The position numbers and the translations under genes are program-made. Source: Vitrella brassicaformis (lineage: Eukaryota > Sar > Vitrellaceae). Taken from it: a DNA stretch of 64,000 nt. The stretch lies in contig CDMY01000698.1 in the NCBI GenBank assembly GCA_001179505.1, positions 1-64,000 on the forward strand, written 5' to 3'. Positions 33,862-45,459 of the stretch are shown piece by piece. A model generated the notes under the pieces. It searched no databases. It was not told the origin of the DNA and saw nothing but the letters and a program-made list of their open reading frames with translations. How positions within the stretch are numbered: the stretch's first letter is position 1; each line of letters starts with the position of its first letter.

Positions 33862-36800
33862 TCAGGATGCGCCGGTCACGAATGGACTGGTGGACCACTG
33901 GGCGACCTCTGTCACCGACCCCGCAAAGGCGACCTCTGTCTGGCACTGCTCGCACAGGTAGCCCTCCGGCAGGATGGCCATTGGCTCCTTGTCGTTCTTG
34001 ATGAGCTCCCTGTTGGCCTCGACGCGCCGCGCATTCTCCGCCATGACGCGAGGGATGTTCTGCTGCCAGGTCCTCCGGCGGTCGGCATAGCACTTGGTGC
34101 AGATGTGCATGTGGCGGCAGGGGATGTACATGACGGCCACCGGGCCGTACTCGCCGAAACAGATGACGCAGGCGGGATCATCCTCCCCGCCATGCTGCTG
34201 CTGCTGCGTTGTGCTGGCGTGTGTGGATGGGTGTGGCTGGGCGAATGATGTGGAGGGGGGCGGGGGGGCCGATGAACTGCTACTCGACGAGGGCTGGTGA
34301 TGGTAGTGAGATGACTGCTGAGCGGTCATTTTGGCAATCCTGATGGCAGGAGAGCATACAGTCAGATGAATGCTCGTGGATCGTGGTTGGCGCCTCTCGG
34401 ACGTGCATGCCTTGCTTACGTCCATTCAGCCTCTTGCAGCCGCCGTATCATAGCCTCTTCGTTCCGCTTGGCCTCTTGTTCTTTCTGCCGGGCTTCCTGC
34501 ACCTCACGAGCCCTTCGCCTGGCCTCACGCGCCCTCCGCTTGGCCTCCTGGTCTTTTTGTTTGGCCTCCTGCTGAGTCTGCTCGAGTTGGCGGCAGAGCT
34601 GGTCCACCAGCTGCTCGCTGTCGGAGGCCGCCGCGGCGCCCGTCACCGCACCAAACCTATACACAAGCACGTAGCGGCCAAGGAACAGAGTGGTACGTGC
34701 TATCATTCCCCTCTCCTCTCTGCCTGCCTCTGTGTACCCTGTAGATGGCCCGCCATTGCCGCCCTGCATGGCCCCGGCCATCTGGACAGCAGCGAAGGGG
34801 TCGGCTGCACTGCTCGATGACGGTGGCTGGTATCCCTCCTCCTCCTCCTCCTCCTCCTCATACTCGAATATGGGGGGCGGAGGCGGCACATACATGTCAT
34901 CCCCACCACTGTCGTCGTCATGGAATTGGTCAGCCGACAGCCCACCACCACCATAACTAGCTGCAGCAGCAGCAGCGGCAGCGGCAGCAGCTGGGGTCGG
35001 GCTATACGGGAAGGGCTGGCGGTTACCGAACGGATGTGACGGGACGCCGGACGCCTGTGGGCCGCCGTTGTAGCTGACAGGGAGAGGGGGACCCATCGGA
35101 TGGAAATCACTACACAGCAAAGCAGGCAACGAGAAGTTCATAGAAGCGTTGCTGACAGACAGACATCATGCCCGTGTTACCTTGGGTGTGGTGGGGGTGG
35201 CGGTGGATACGCCGGCGGGGGCGGCAAATACATGTCGGCCTCGTCATAGAATGGATCAGCCCACAGCCCACCACCATCGGCAGCAGCAGCTGGTGGTGCT
35301 GGCCCGACAGGCGCATGGGCGAAGAAGCGACTCATCTGAGGACCAGCAGTAGACAGACTGCAGACACACAGCAGGAGATAAAGCACTCATTGCGATCGGA
35401 CCAAGGCGCTCATTGTGTGCGACAATCTCACCTCGGCCTCTCGCCACGTGTCGGCTGCTGTTGATCGTCTTGTCCAGTGGGCCGCTGCAGCGACGGCCCG
35501 TTGCGCAGCTCTTCGGCAGACGGGAGTCGGGGGAGTGGGATAGAGGGAGGACGGGGCGGGTGGTGGGCAAACATCGTCATGAGGCCCCTCCCCGCCCCTC
35601 GACCTCCCACAGGCCGGGGGAGAGGCGATGCAGAGCCAGACGGGCTGTCATCGTCAGACAGCAGTGGCGATGGACGCTTCGGCAGAGGAGGGGCCATCCC
35701 CCCATTGCCAGGGGACATCTTGAAGCGGCCCTTGGGGAATTGGGCGCTCGAAAGGGGAATGGCAGCGGGCATCCGAATGGGGGCGTTGCCGCCGCGATAA
35801 CGATCATCACTGGCGGCAGGTGCAGGGCGGCCCGTCTGATTGGTCTTGAGTGCTGGTGGGAGTGAGGGGCGGGATGGCTGGCTCGGCTGAGATGTGGGCG
35901 TCGGGGTGGGCTTGGTGGTGTGTTTTGCCTGAGCCTTCTTCTTGCCCTCGCTCAGCTGTTGTCGAGCGTGTCGTCCGAATGCCGAGTTGAGCAGCATAGC
36001 ATCGCCGTCCTCATCATCGCTGCCGTCAGCTTCACTTCCACCAGCCGCCGACTTCGCTGCATCGCCACCATCACCAGGCCGATCGCTGCGCGCAGCGGCT
36101 GACACGGATGACACGAATGGCACACCAGACCTGCAAAGAAAGAGATTGACACCCACACAGAGGAAGCGAATGTGTCAGGGCATTCTGTAAGGTGGGTGGG
36201 TTGCTCACGTGTCGGCGATGGACGAAGAGGGCTCCGACTGACTCGCCTCAACCTCCTCGGCAGCAGAAACCCGACTCCACACACACACATGAGGTGAACA
36301 GTCCCGTCAGCCATGGTCTGTGGATGGCTTCTCTACCTGGTGGATGCGGCAGTGGAGGGCACTGACGGCTCAATCAACGCATCAGAGGGGCCCGCCTCAT
36401 CCCCACCTGCAGCCGCCTGCTGCTCCTTGCCGCCCTTGTTCTTTTTGCCCTTGCCCTTGCCCTTTGTGCCCTTGCTCTTGCCTTGGTTGGCCTTCTGGTC
36501 CTCTTTCTCTTTGGCCTCCTTCTCGTGACGCTCCTCCGCGAGGAGGGCATCCTGCATCCGCTTCGCCTTGGCCTCCTGGGCCGCCAACTGGGCCGCCGAG
36601 ATGGTGGTCTCGGGCTTGGCTTTGGTGGCGTTCTGGTGCTGTTGGGCGAGGGAATTGAAGAATCCAAATACCTGAGTGGCACAGAGAGGTGGATGGGAGA
36701 GTCTTGTGATGTGTAGGAGTGCTGCTCACCTGTTGTGAGACCTCGATGCCGCTCGTGCGCTTCCGGATCGCCTTCGCCGACTCGAACTTGACGGCACAGA

Positions 36801-39800
36801 GACACCCAGGTAGGCACAGCCCACACGACTGGCTGAATATGTTCGCCACTGCTGTGAACGTACCTGCACTATCTCCCCAACGATGGGATTCGGTGTGCCT
36901 TTTGCGACCTGCGACTTGCCATAGCTGCCACACATGACACAGCGACAAGCAGACACACTCAATGATGCGTCGGGCTCCTTTCTACAGCACATGGCTGACC
37001 TGACGATGCCTTTGAGAATTTCGACAGCAGTAGCACGGTCACAGTCATCGAAGACGGACCCGAGGAGGAGCTGTCCCTGTGCGTCTTTGAGAAGCATGTC
37101 ACATATCGCCTGTGCCAGTCCCGTCAGTCCCCAACACCTGCACACAAACAAACGCACCACCACAGCACTCTCGTCCAAATGAGATGGAGGTCGGTGACCC
37201 TCCTTTGCTGACCTTCCTGTCTCTCTGACTGAGCGTCTTCACACAGGTCATGCAGAGGACCAGCAGCTGCATGTCGATCCTTTCGGCCCTCTCAAAGATG
37301 AGTGTCAGACTCGATACGAACTGCGACTCTATCAGAATGCCGGCCTCCCCACCATCTGCACACACACACAAAGACATACACATATGGTTCAAGAGTTCTG
37401 GGAGGTGCACCGACTGACGGACCTATCAGCGCCATGGCTGGAATGACCAGAGCAGTCGTGATGCAACATGCCAAGGAGTTCCTTGGATCCTCGTGCGCTC
37501 TGTAGTCCATGTCCAATGTGTTGGCCACTCGATCTCGAAGTGTCGCATCCAGGACGAGGGAACGAAGCGGCTGCATCGGGGGCGGGGCAGCGGCGAGTAT
37601 TTTCACCGCCCCCGGTTGCTCGATGTACTTGTCGAAATCACCTAGCTGCAAAGAGCCACCTGCACACACAAATACACATTTACCCCACTAGCCGTCAGTC
37701 TCCTTCACCTCCTACCTGTCTTCTTTCGCATGCAGAGGACGAGAGCGATTCTGATGAAGATCCCTGATGTGGGGATCGCCGCGCAGCACAGGGGAGAGGC
37801 AGGATCGGACGCCGCGATGAGGTCCACCAGCCCGTCCATGTGGGCGTAGATGTGCGTGTTGAGAGCCGCCCTGATGGCCGGCCACTCCTCCACAATGCCT
37901 GCCAAGACAAAGGACAGCAGCCTGGTTCAAAGAGCATATCAACGTGCACTTTTCTGACCTAATCGTGGCGAGTCACGTAGATAGTCTGCGGCGAACATCA
38001 GCGGCACTAAGAAGCGGCTCGTCCTCTCGGTCTGGTCATCCGTCAGCTGCTTCAGGCTCTCGACGCATATGGAGTAGAACTCGAGCACGAGTTGAAATGA
38101 CGGCCCGACAGGGCTGGGCACAAACAGCTTCTTCAGCATCACGACGGTCTCGTTGGCTAATGATGCGTGTCTGCACCCCCGAATGACCTCCATCGCCTGC
38201 CGGAGGGTCGTTTGGGGGGTCTGGAGGAGGCTCGCGCGGAGCTGCGGCCCTCCTGCAGCCTCGAGGGCGGTGGCCGCTTCAAGAGCAGATCGAATAAGGT
38301 GCACTCTCACATACGTCACGACGTCGATGGGGCGAAGCAGCGGCTCGTTGGGTGACGATGCCTCGACGATAGCATGCGCGATGATGCTGTGGACCTTTCC
38401 GCCCAGGTCGCCCCCCTCCCCTCCTCCCTCCGTCGACAGATCCTCAAGGCCCTTCCACGTCGCGATCTCGAAGATGCGCTGGACGGCCGACACACGATTC
38501 GACGGGGCCATGTGCTCCAGGAAGCCATGAGTGCAGAGGACGACCAGCAGGTCAGCAGTCGCCAGCTGGCACTCCCTATTGCTGTCGTCGACTAGGCGCA
38601 TCAAGACGCGAAGGAAAAGCTCCCCCTCTTTTTCGAATCGCACAACCAGCCGTTTGGCAGATGCATCGGTCACTGCGCCGCCAACGATGCCTCTGGCTGC
38701 CGCAGTGAATGTCTCGATATCGTCAGATAGCAGGCCGCCCACCATCGCATCGAGGCCGACAGGTGACGAGGGCTGCGGGGAGGGGGAGCAGGGCGGCGGA
38801 GGTGCCCCTGAAGACGCCGGACGTGTGTGCGCAGCTGTCTTGCGCTTGGTTGGGCAGTGCGATCGGTCCGTCGCGGCTGAGCTGCTGCACACGGTGGCCG
38901 TCTTGGGGAGCGAATCGATGAACGACGATACCTACACAGAAAGGCAGGAGGGAATCAGAGAGGCATCTGTGCGTCCATCGGCTCATGTGTGTGGTCGTGC
39001 GGTTTCGTTGGCTTTGTCACTCACATCTGCTGACAGGTCACGGCGGCCTCTCAGCTGCTGGACGGCCTCACACTGGCAGTAAACCACACAATCAGACAGA
39101 CACGGACACATTGCGATCGACGTATGGTCGCAAGGCAGGACACTCCTTTGTTCGGTGCTACCTGTACAATCTGGTCGACGAATGGGTTGGTTGTCGCCTT
39201 GCGGTCAGTGACCAGCTCATGACCACACCTGCAGGACAGCCCATGACAGACACATACGTGGAGCAGCTGCAGCCACTATTATTCCAAGGCATTCACCCCG
39301 CTCACTTGATCATCCACTGCAGGAGATTGGCGACACAGTCGATGAGCCCCGGCCCCACACACAGGCTCGGTCAATAGCTGGCAGACAGCTTCTACCACTC
39401 GATGACCTGGGCCAATGTCTCCCGAATCTGTGAAGATACACACACCCAGCCCTAGCTTCACATGTCACTTTGTGTCCCCAACCGCGCCTCTCTCTCTGTC
39501 TCTCTTTCAATGGCCATTCTGTCTGACCAATAGCGAATCTTGCCGGTATCTTCAAACAGGTGAGCATTGTGGAGTAGGTGCATGGCGGCAGCTCGATATC
39601 TTGGTCAGGAAGGGCGTTGGCCGCTTTAACGGCTTTGATGATCAGCGAGGGGTTGTCAAGCAGTAATCGGCATGACGACAGGGAGAAATGGGTGGGAAAG
39701 TCCCGCTGCTGGCTTAGTCTGAGGACGCCCATCATGATGGCACCCAGTGTGGCCGCCGCCATAGCCAACATCCCTCCTTCTGCAGAGCTGACAATGCCCA

Positions 39801-40811
39801 GGAGCGGCTCCACGTGTGGATAAAGGTGCTGTTCGAGCAGCCGCCTCACGTCCTTCTGGCGCAGAGCTGATGGACCGACACACACACGTACACAGAAGAC
39901 GACGACAACACTAAGGGGTTGTCGGCTTAGAGCTCATTTCTAAATGTGTTTGCATCTTACATTTGCTCTGCCTCTGCGAGGCTGCGTGTGCCACATACGA
40001 AGGCAGATCCAGCACCCACCGCCATCCCTCTGCATGCGTAGGTCGCCCCTCCCAAATGCTCGACGAGGAGTGTGAAGAGCGGCAGGGACAGCTGGAGGGG
40101 AATGGGGGTGAGGTCCTCATCGGGGGAAGATGGCGATGGGGTGGTAAACGGCTGCAGCAGCGATTTCACGACGGAATACGCCGTAGGGGAAACAGACCCA
40201 TGTGTGTCGGTGCGGATGACCTTCAGACACTGCTTGATGGTGGTCTCGTGGTTGGCGAGCACTGAGTCCCGCAGACGAGCGCCCTCCCGCGGTGCAGCGG
40301 CCTGCAGATCCTGAAGCACCGAGGCAAGAAACAGCAGCCGCAGGTACGTCACGACGTCCACTGCAGCATCAGCTTTGACGACGTGTTTGACGTATAGGCT
40401 CTCGTCAGGCCCATAGCCCCTGCTGGCGGCTGTTGGTTCCCTCCAGGTCACCACATCCACAATAACACCAGCCACATCGACAAGCTGGCATGACTGCAGA
40501 GCTGCAATAGCGGGATTGATCAGATTCTCCGTAACGATGAAGAGCAGCAGATCGGCCGCAGCCAGCTGGGTCTCCCTGTATCGATCATTCACCAGCCGCA
40601 GCAGTATGCGCCTCAGCCCGTCTTTGTCTTTGAGAAGGCGGGCAGCGAGACGCTGCTTTTCCTTTTTGTTGAGCCTCTCCTTCACACATGCATTGGCCAC
40701 CTGCCGTGCTGCAGCTGTGAAGGTGGTGGGGTCCGCTGAGAGTAGATCCGCCGCAAGCAGGTCGGTGTCGCTCTGACTCAGCAGTTGCGGTTCACGAGAT
40801 CCCTTCCTCAT
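33862..40811 (-). CDS. Giant RING protein with two tandem-duplicated helical-repeat units
   Basis: Nineteen exons (40811-39999, 39855-39528, 39427-39306, 39228-39162, 39072-39025, 38931-37959, 37898-37716, 37659-37423, 37355-37213, 37109-37000, 36924-36864, 36786-36730, 36671-36337, 36274-36209, 36130-35432, 35357-35181, 35109-34738, 34656-34420, 34339-33862) encode about 1834 residues. Two units of about 450-500 residues, rich in Leu/Ala helices like an ARM/HEAT solenoid, are clearly related: TFTAAAR, RLVNDRYRETQLAAADLL versus RLVDDSNRECQLATADLL, DVVTY, and NPFVDQIVQ versus NPIVGEIVQ. One exon (38931-37959) reads from the end of unit one into unit two, so they are one protein. Then come a Lys/Gly-rich charged linker, Pro-rich regions, an Arg/Glu/Gln coiled coil, and a C-terminal RING: CVIC, then PCRHMHICTKC, a 40-residue helix, then CEQC. 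A ubiquitin-ligase role is inferred. The summed exons need one base fewer near 39343-39362. Confidence 0.8.
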
Positions 40812-40961
40812 CTCAATGTGGCAGAGCTGCCCACGTGGACGGGCTAAAGAGCTGCACACGCTTAGATCAGTACGCTCCGGTCGCCAAAACTCTCTCCTGC
40901 TCGACTAGCTCGCAGATGAAGCGGAGCGGGGAGAGGCGGATCACGCATTCGAGGTGGCGTG
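40812..40961. promoter_or_regulatory. Probable bidirectional promoter
   Basis: Only 150 bp lie between the start codons of the giant RING gene (-) and the unidentified gene at 40962 (+). No clear core element is visible by eye. Confidence 0.4.
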
Positions 40962-42124
40962 ATGGAGAGCTTAGATGACCCACGCTTCCGTGCCCATCGC
41001 GATGAGGACTTTCTGCGCGACAACCCGCTGGACAACACCAATATCATGCAATGTGATCACGCGGCACACACACACACAGACACACAGACACACAGACACT
41101 CACACACACAAGCAATGAGTGAATGAGTGAGTGTGCTGTCTTGTCGGAGTGCAGATTTCTACGGTTCACCATTACGGCTCATCGGCGCTGAATGAGCGGC
41201 TGCGGTGAGGCGAAGAGGCGCCTGAGTGAGCCAAACAGACAAGCAGACAGCGGCGAGACAACCGCTGTGACTCATGTGAGTGTGTTTGCTTGTGTGTGTG
41301 TGTGTGTGCAGTGATTTGGATGGCGTCGAGTATCGTGTGGTGCAGTCGATTCCCATGGAGGAGCTGCAGCAGCGGGGACTCATCACCTTCTCGGACCTCT
41401 GGATCATCGCCAAACTGACGAGAAAGGCCAACGTCACGCACCCAACAAACGTACATCGACTGACCGACTGACTCATGATTGGCTGCTTGCTTGCCTCACC
41501 ACTGGTTGTGTGCTGTGCGCTCTGTGGTGTGTGTGTGGTGCAGACGTACTAGTGTGATTTACGAGGCGCCATCTCTGCTGCGGCTGCCCAACAAACGCCT
41601 CACTGACACGGCCGCCAGCCTTGGTCGGTCAGCAGCCGAGACCGATGCTCACTCTCTGTGTGAGTGTTGATCTGTCGTGTGTGTGGTTCAGATGAGTGGT
41701 TTGAGACGGTGAGGGGGCTGTGGCGCTTCTCGCTCGCTCACGGCTACGAGTGGCGCACCGACGGCACCACACGGACCGCTGCCAAGGGAGGCGCCCATGA
41801 GGCGTCCAAACAGAGGAGGAGCTGTCCTGCCGGTGTGGACATATCGCTCCGGACCTTGCAGCGGCGCCGCTTCACCTTCCTCTCAGACGCACTCCACAGC
41901 CGGGCCGCACGATTCGCCAAGGACAAACAAAAGTGAGCTATATTATCGGCATGAGGTGCCATCCATCCATCCATGTATGTGACATCCCATGTGTGTCTGC
42001 GTGTAGGTTTGTGGACGAGCATCGTGAGCTCTGCTCTCAGCCGCCGCAGAATGAGTTCTATGGGCTGCAGGCTGCCATGCCCGCCCCAGCTACAGCCCAA
42101 GAGACAGAGAGCGGCGCCCCATAG
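40962..42124 (+). CDS. Unidentified protein, six-exon model with one open join
   Basis: Exons 40962-41052, 41150-41204, 41312-41432, 41544-41623, 41692-41932 and 42007-42124 give about 235 residues. I do not recognise it. It begins MESLDDPRFRAHRDEDFLRD, continues with DLDGVEYRVVQSIPMEELQQ and LITFSDLWIIAKLTRK, and then EWFETVRGLWRFSLAHGYEW and LQRRRFTFLSDALHS. The tail is Pro/Gln-rich. The protein looks soluble and helical. Phase is kept at every join except exon three to four, where the obvious donor (GTCACG at 41433) leaves phase 0 and the next exon needs phase 2; an alternative donor, a tiny exon or a sequence error would explain this. The exon-two acceptor is a GGAG, weaker than usual but in phase. 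Confidence 0.6.
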
Positions 42125-42623
42125 GTGTCACTCCTGCCGGTGGCCCTGTCCCTGAGCATGACCCACTGTTTGTGTTGGCTGTTTTTTCTGTACGGCCTCA
42201 TTACCTACCTAGTGGCCGCATCTGTCTGCCTGTGTCATTGCTTCGCTCGAGAGGGAAAGAGGGCTGTCATGACTGACACTTGTGTAGGTGTTCGTGTTGG
42301 TGCATTGATGCTTCTGCTCAGACTGACTGCATTCATTTAGGCTGCGACAGACAGTTCACAGGGGGATGGTGAACTGTCTGCGGGATGCGTGGCAGGTTTC
42401 GAGTGAATGCCTCTCTGGTTCCTTTCATTTCATCGAAGCCAAGCTGCGTAAAAGAAGGGCCTGTTGGGCCATTGATGAGCCCACCCATCACATTCAGCGA
42501 CGCCCAAACGGTCCCACGTGCACAGACAATAAAAATAGTCAGCCACTGGGAAGGCAGGCAGCAGGAGGACACCGACAACACGCAACACAGGCAGCAACGG
42601 ACCCTCCCCCCCTCTCATGAAGG
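42125..42623. other. Short intergenic region between convergent genes
   Basis: Probably 3' UTR of both neighbours. A 71-codon hydrophobic open frame (42125-42340 +) directly follows the stop of the preceding gene and is not supported as a gene. Confidence 0.5.
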
Positions 42624-44448
42624 CTAAACATGGAGGCTAGATCGCATCTTCTTCCTTTCCCCTCCCCTCACCCATGCGCTGCCCGTGCGACGGCCCCTCC
42701 GGCCGAGGCCCACAGAAGATGCCTTCCTTCTCAGCGCTTTGTGCACCTTCATGATGGCCTTCTTGACGCGTTTGGCGGCCCTCCTCAACACCTGTGCCGT
42801 GCTGCCAAACGCGTCAAGAAGGCCTTCATGAAGGCGATGCCTTCGGCTCCCGCCCCGGGCGGACGACTTGCGCCGAGAGGACGTGCGCGGAGACTTACGG
42901 CGGGACCTGCGGAAGCGATGAGGACCCACACCAGAGGTGGTGGTCTCCTGAGGAGACACAGCGGCTGCAGACGACCCTGCGCTCGTAGAGAGCTCCTCAG
43001 GGCGAGAGGCGCTGATGGACATGGCGTGGGGGGCGGTGGTGTGTGTGGGGGGGAAGAAGCCGAGGGCGATGTACTCGGCGAAGAGGGGTGTGAGGGCCGG
43101 GTCATCGAAGTATGGGTGACACGCGAGCTGGGCAGCAGTCCACCGGCACGTCGGCAGGCACAACATCCTGCAGACAATGAATGAATGGGACACACACAGG
43201 TGCACACACACGCAAGATGCAAGACGCCCCCTTCTCTGACTTACTTCGACAGCACAGAGATGAGGCCCTCGTGCTGGACACCCAGCTGCCGTATCTTGGC
43301 TTTGCTCCGCTCCCCGCTGCTGACGTCGATGTCGCGGAAGAGGCCAGGCGGGAGCCCCATCGCCGCGGCTTCGTTGCCGGTCGGCCGCCCAGTGAAGTCG
43401 AAAAGCGTCCGAGACCTACGCAAACACATACACAGAGAGAGAGGACATACGGCCATCCATCCATCCAGCCGCGTGTCTGTGTGTGTATGAGTGTGCTAAA
43501 GTACACGTTGGCGAGTTCTGTGTTGCTGGGCGTGGCAAGGGGGAAGATGTCCTTCCACGAGTTCTTGCCCGTGGCCATCTCCAGCCCCAGTACGCCGGCC
43601 TGGAAGATGTCGCCCTGCCGCACACTGTATGCCGGGAAAAGACCGCAACCTGGACGAACGACAAATAACACACACACGCAAAAGCAAAAGACGCCCCTCA
43701 TTCTTGATGGCCCACCTCCCTCCGTGTCTCGGTCTTTGTTACCTATTGGGTCATCGTGTGCCGCGTAAGGCCACGCCATCTCTGGCGTCACGTAGCCTGG
43801 CGTCCCTTTGGCTCCCTGGAACGTCCCCGAGCCCTCCCCGTGCCCCCCGTACGGTGTCTTGGGGTGGACGCTTAGGCCGAAGTCGATGGCCTTCATGATG
43901 GGCAGGCCACCCTCTCCTCTCCTCACCAGCAGGTTTGCGCGAGAGATGTCGCCGTGCGCAATCCCGAGCTCATGCAGGAAAGCCAGCATGCGGACGGACT
44001 GGTAGAGGACGGCTTTGATGTCGGCGTCAGACAGCACTGAGCTGGTCATCCACTTGTCCGCCGACTGGTACCCATCCAGCAGCTCCAGCTGTAGCCACTG
44101 GTCGCCCTGCCGCGTGCTGCTGTGGTCGAGGAAGCTGCCGTACCTCTTGACAATGTTCGGATGCCAGCCGCTGCGATAGAGCTCCTTAGATCTGCCGGCT
44201 GCGAGGGCTCGGGCTTCTGCATTTGATTGCAGGACGTCATAAAGAAGTACCTCGTTGAGGCTGCTGAGGTGGATGGTGCCACCCGTCGCCCCGGGCCGCC
44301 GCACTGGCTTGAAAATTTTCATCGCAAAGAGGCGGTTGGGGTCGGGATAGGCCCTGTCCTTGGCTCTGTGTACCGTAGAATAAGCCCCCTCACCGAAGGG
44401 TTGGGCTTGAACGTCGAAACGGCCAGAAAAGATGGAATTCGAAGACAT
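42624..44448 (-). CDS. Protein kinase with HGD catalytic motif and basic C-terminal tail
   Basis: Exons 44448-43743, 43649-43505, 43415-43245 and 43167-42624 sum to 1566 nt, giving 521 residues. All main kinase motifs are present in order: glycine loop GEGAYSTVH, ATP-binding Lys in FAMKIFKP, catalytic loop HGDISRANLL, metal-binding AIDFGLS, activation-segment end GTPGYVTPEMA, and the late-domain RWTAAQLACHPYF. The catalytic loop has HGD in place of HRD, so it is a non-RD kinase that may not need activation-loop phosphorylation. A 50-residue insert separates EMATGKNSW from the last helices. The C-terminal 150 residues are Ser/Arg/Lys-rich and include RRSRRKSPRTSSRRKSSARG. Substrate unknown. 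The tail DNA contains a 31-bp inverted repeat. Confidence 0.88.
42746..42834. repeat. Near-perfect 31-bp inverted repeat inside the kinase coding tail
   Basis: Left arm 42746-42776 and right arm 42804-42834 are reverse complements with one mismatch, separated by 27 bp. Because it is coding, both DNA strands spell a similar peptide (LLDAFG then AAKRVKK), and the mRNA would form a strong hairpin. Confidence 0.92.
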
Positions 44449-45459
44449 GACGGTCTGTCCCGAGAGCGGAATTTGAGAGCGGGGAGGCTAGATGATGGCT
44501 GGGCCTTGCAGAGAGATGGTCAGAGAGCAAAAAAGGCAGCTGTTTAGGAAACAGGCGATATCAGATGCATCACACGATGCTTTCCATACATGCGCAAGGT
44601 TGGGGGCTGGGTTTTTTGGGTGCCCCCCGTCTCAGACGTCTCCAGATTGTCTGGAAAGTGAGTGCGTGGTTGTCCGGCAAGAATCTTCTGGCTGTGCTAC
44701 GGTGTGTGTGGGTGAGTTTTGACGCTTTCACATCGAGTGGCTGGGTGGGTGTTGTTGTGTTGGTCAGGTAGGTCTGGAAAATGCACGGTGGCCCGCTAAT
44801 GTCTCCTCTTACATGGCACCTCTTTGCACACGGGGACGCATGGACAGATGGATGGCTGCATGTCCGTGGGCTGATGGATGAATGGATTAATGGACTGATT
44901 GTAATTCCATTGAGCCCCTCCAACAAGCAACGCAAACAGTAGTGGCCCTCACCTCCCAGCCTTTCTCCCTTTTCCATGCGCGCCTATTTCGACCAATGTA
45001 CATCCTTGGTGTCTTCAAAATTGACCGCAAAAACGGACACACACGCACTTTGTTCGAGAGACGACGAAATCTCTCTCTTCGTTTCGTGCATGGCACACAG
45101 CACACAGCACTCTGGCCTGCCTCCTTGTGCAAATGCATCACTCATATGCTCCCGCCAAGGACGTGCACTAGGACACACACTACAAAAGACGCAGACCCGA
45201 GGCTGTTGGTCTGCTCGAGGCTCGGTACTGCTGTGACAGGCACACACACTGGACACACACACGCAAACCAGACAGAACAACAGCCAGACCGAAAAATCGA
45301 GACGCAGCGAAGGACAGACAAAGAGGAGGTATACCGAAGAGACAACCAGCCGTCCAGCCAATCCCTTGGCACGGCCATCCCAAGTCTTAATTGCTCTTTT
45401 TCGACCTCACGAGGATGGACGGGAGGGAAAACCCACAAACGGAGAAGCCAGCCCGTTGG
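44449..45459. other. Intergenic region
   Basis: About 1 kb upstream of the kinase and downstream of the secreted-protein gene. No supported gene; the open frames are short and lack recognisable composition. Confidence 0.5.

Noticed and set aside
39279-39461. Short minus-strand ORF as a separate gene
   Set aside because: It is the alternative frame of exon three of the giant RING gene; its N-terminal half matches copy two, and the frame change is reported as a finding.
42125-42340. Hydrophobic 71-codon ORF right after the stop at 42124
   Set aside because: It lies in the expected 3' UTR between convergent genes and has no splice or domain support.
42630-43184. 184-codon plus-strand ORF opposite the kinase tail
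   Set aside because: Its protein-like segment is a mirror of the kinase tail caused by the 31-bp inverted repeat; the minus strand has the complete, spliced kinase.
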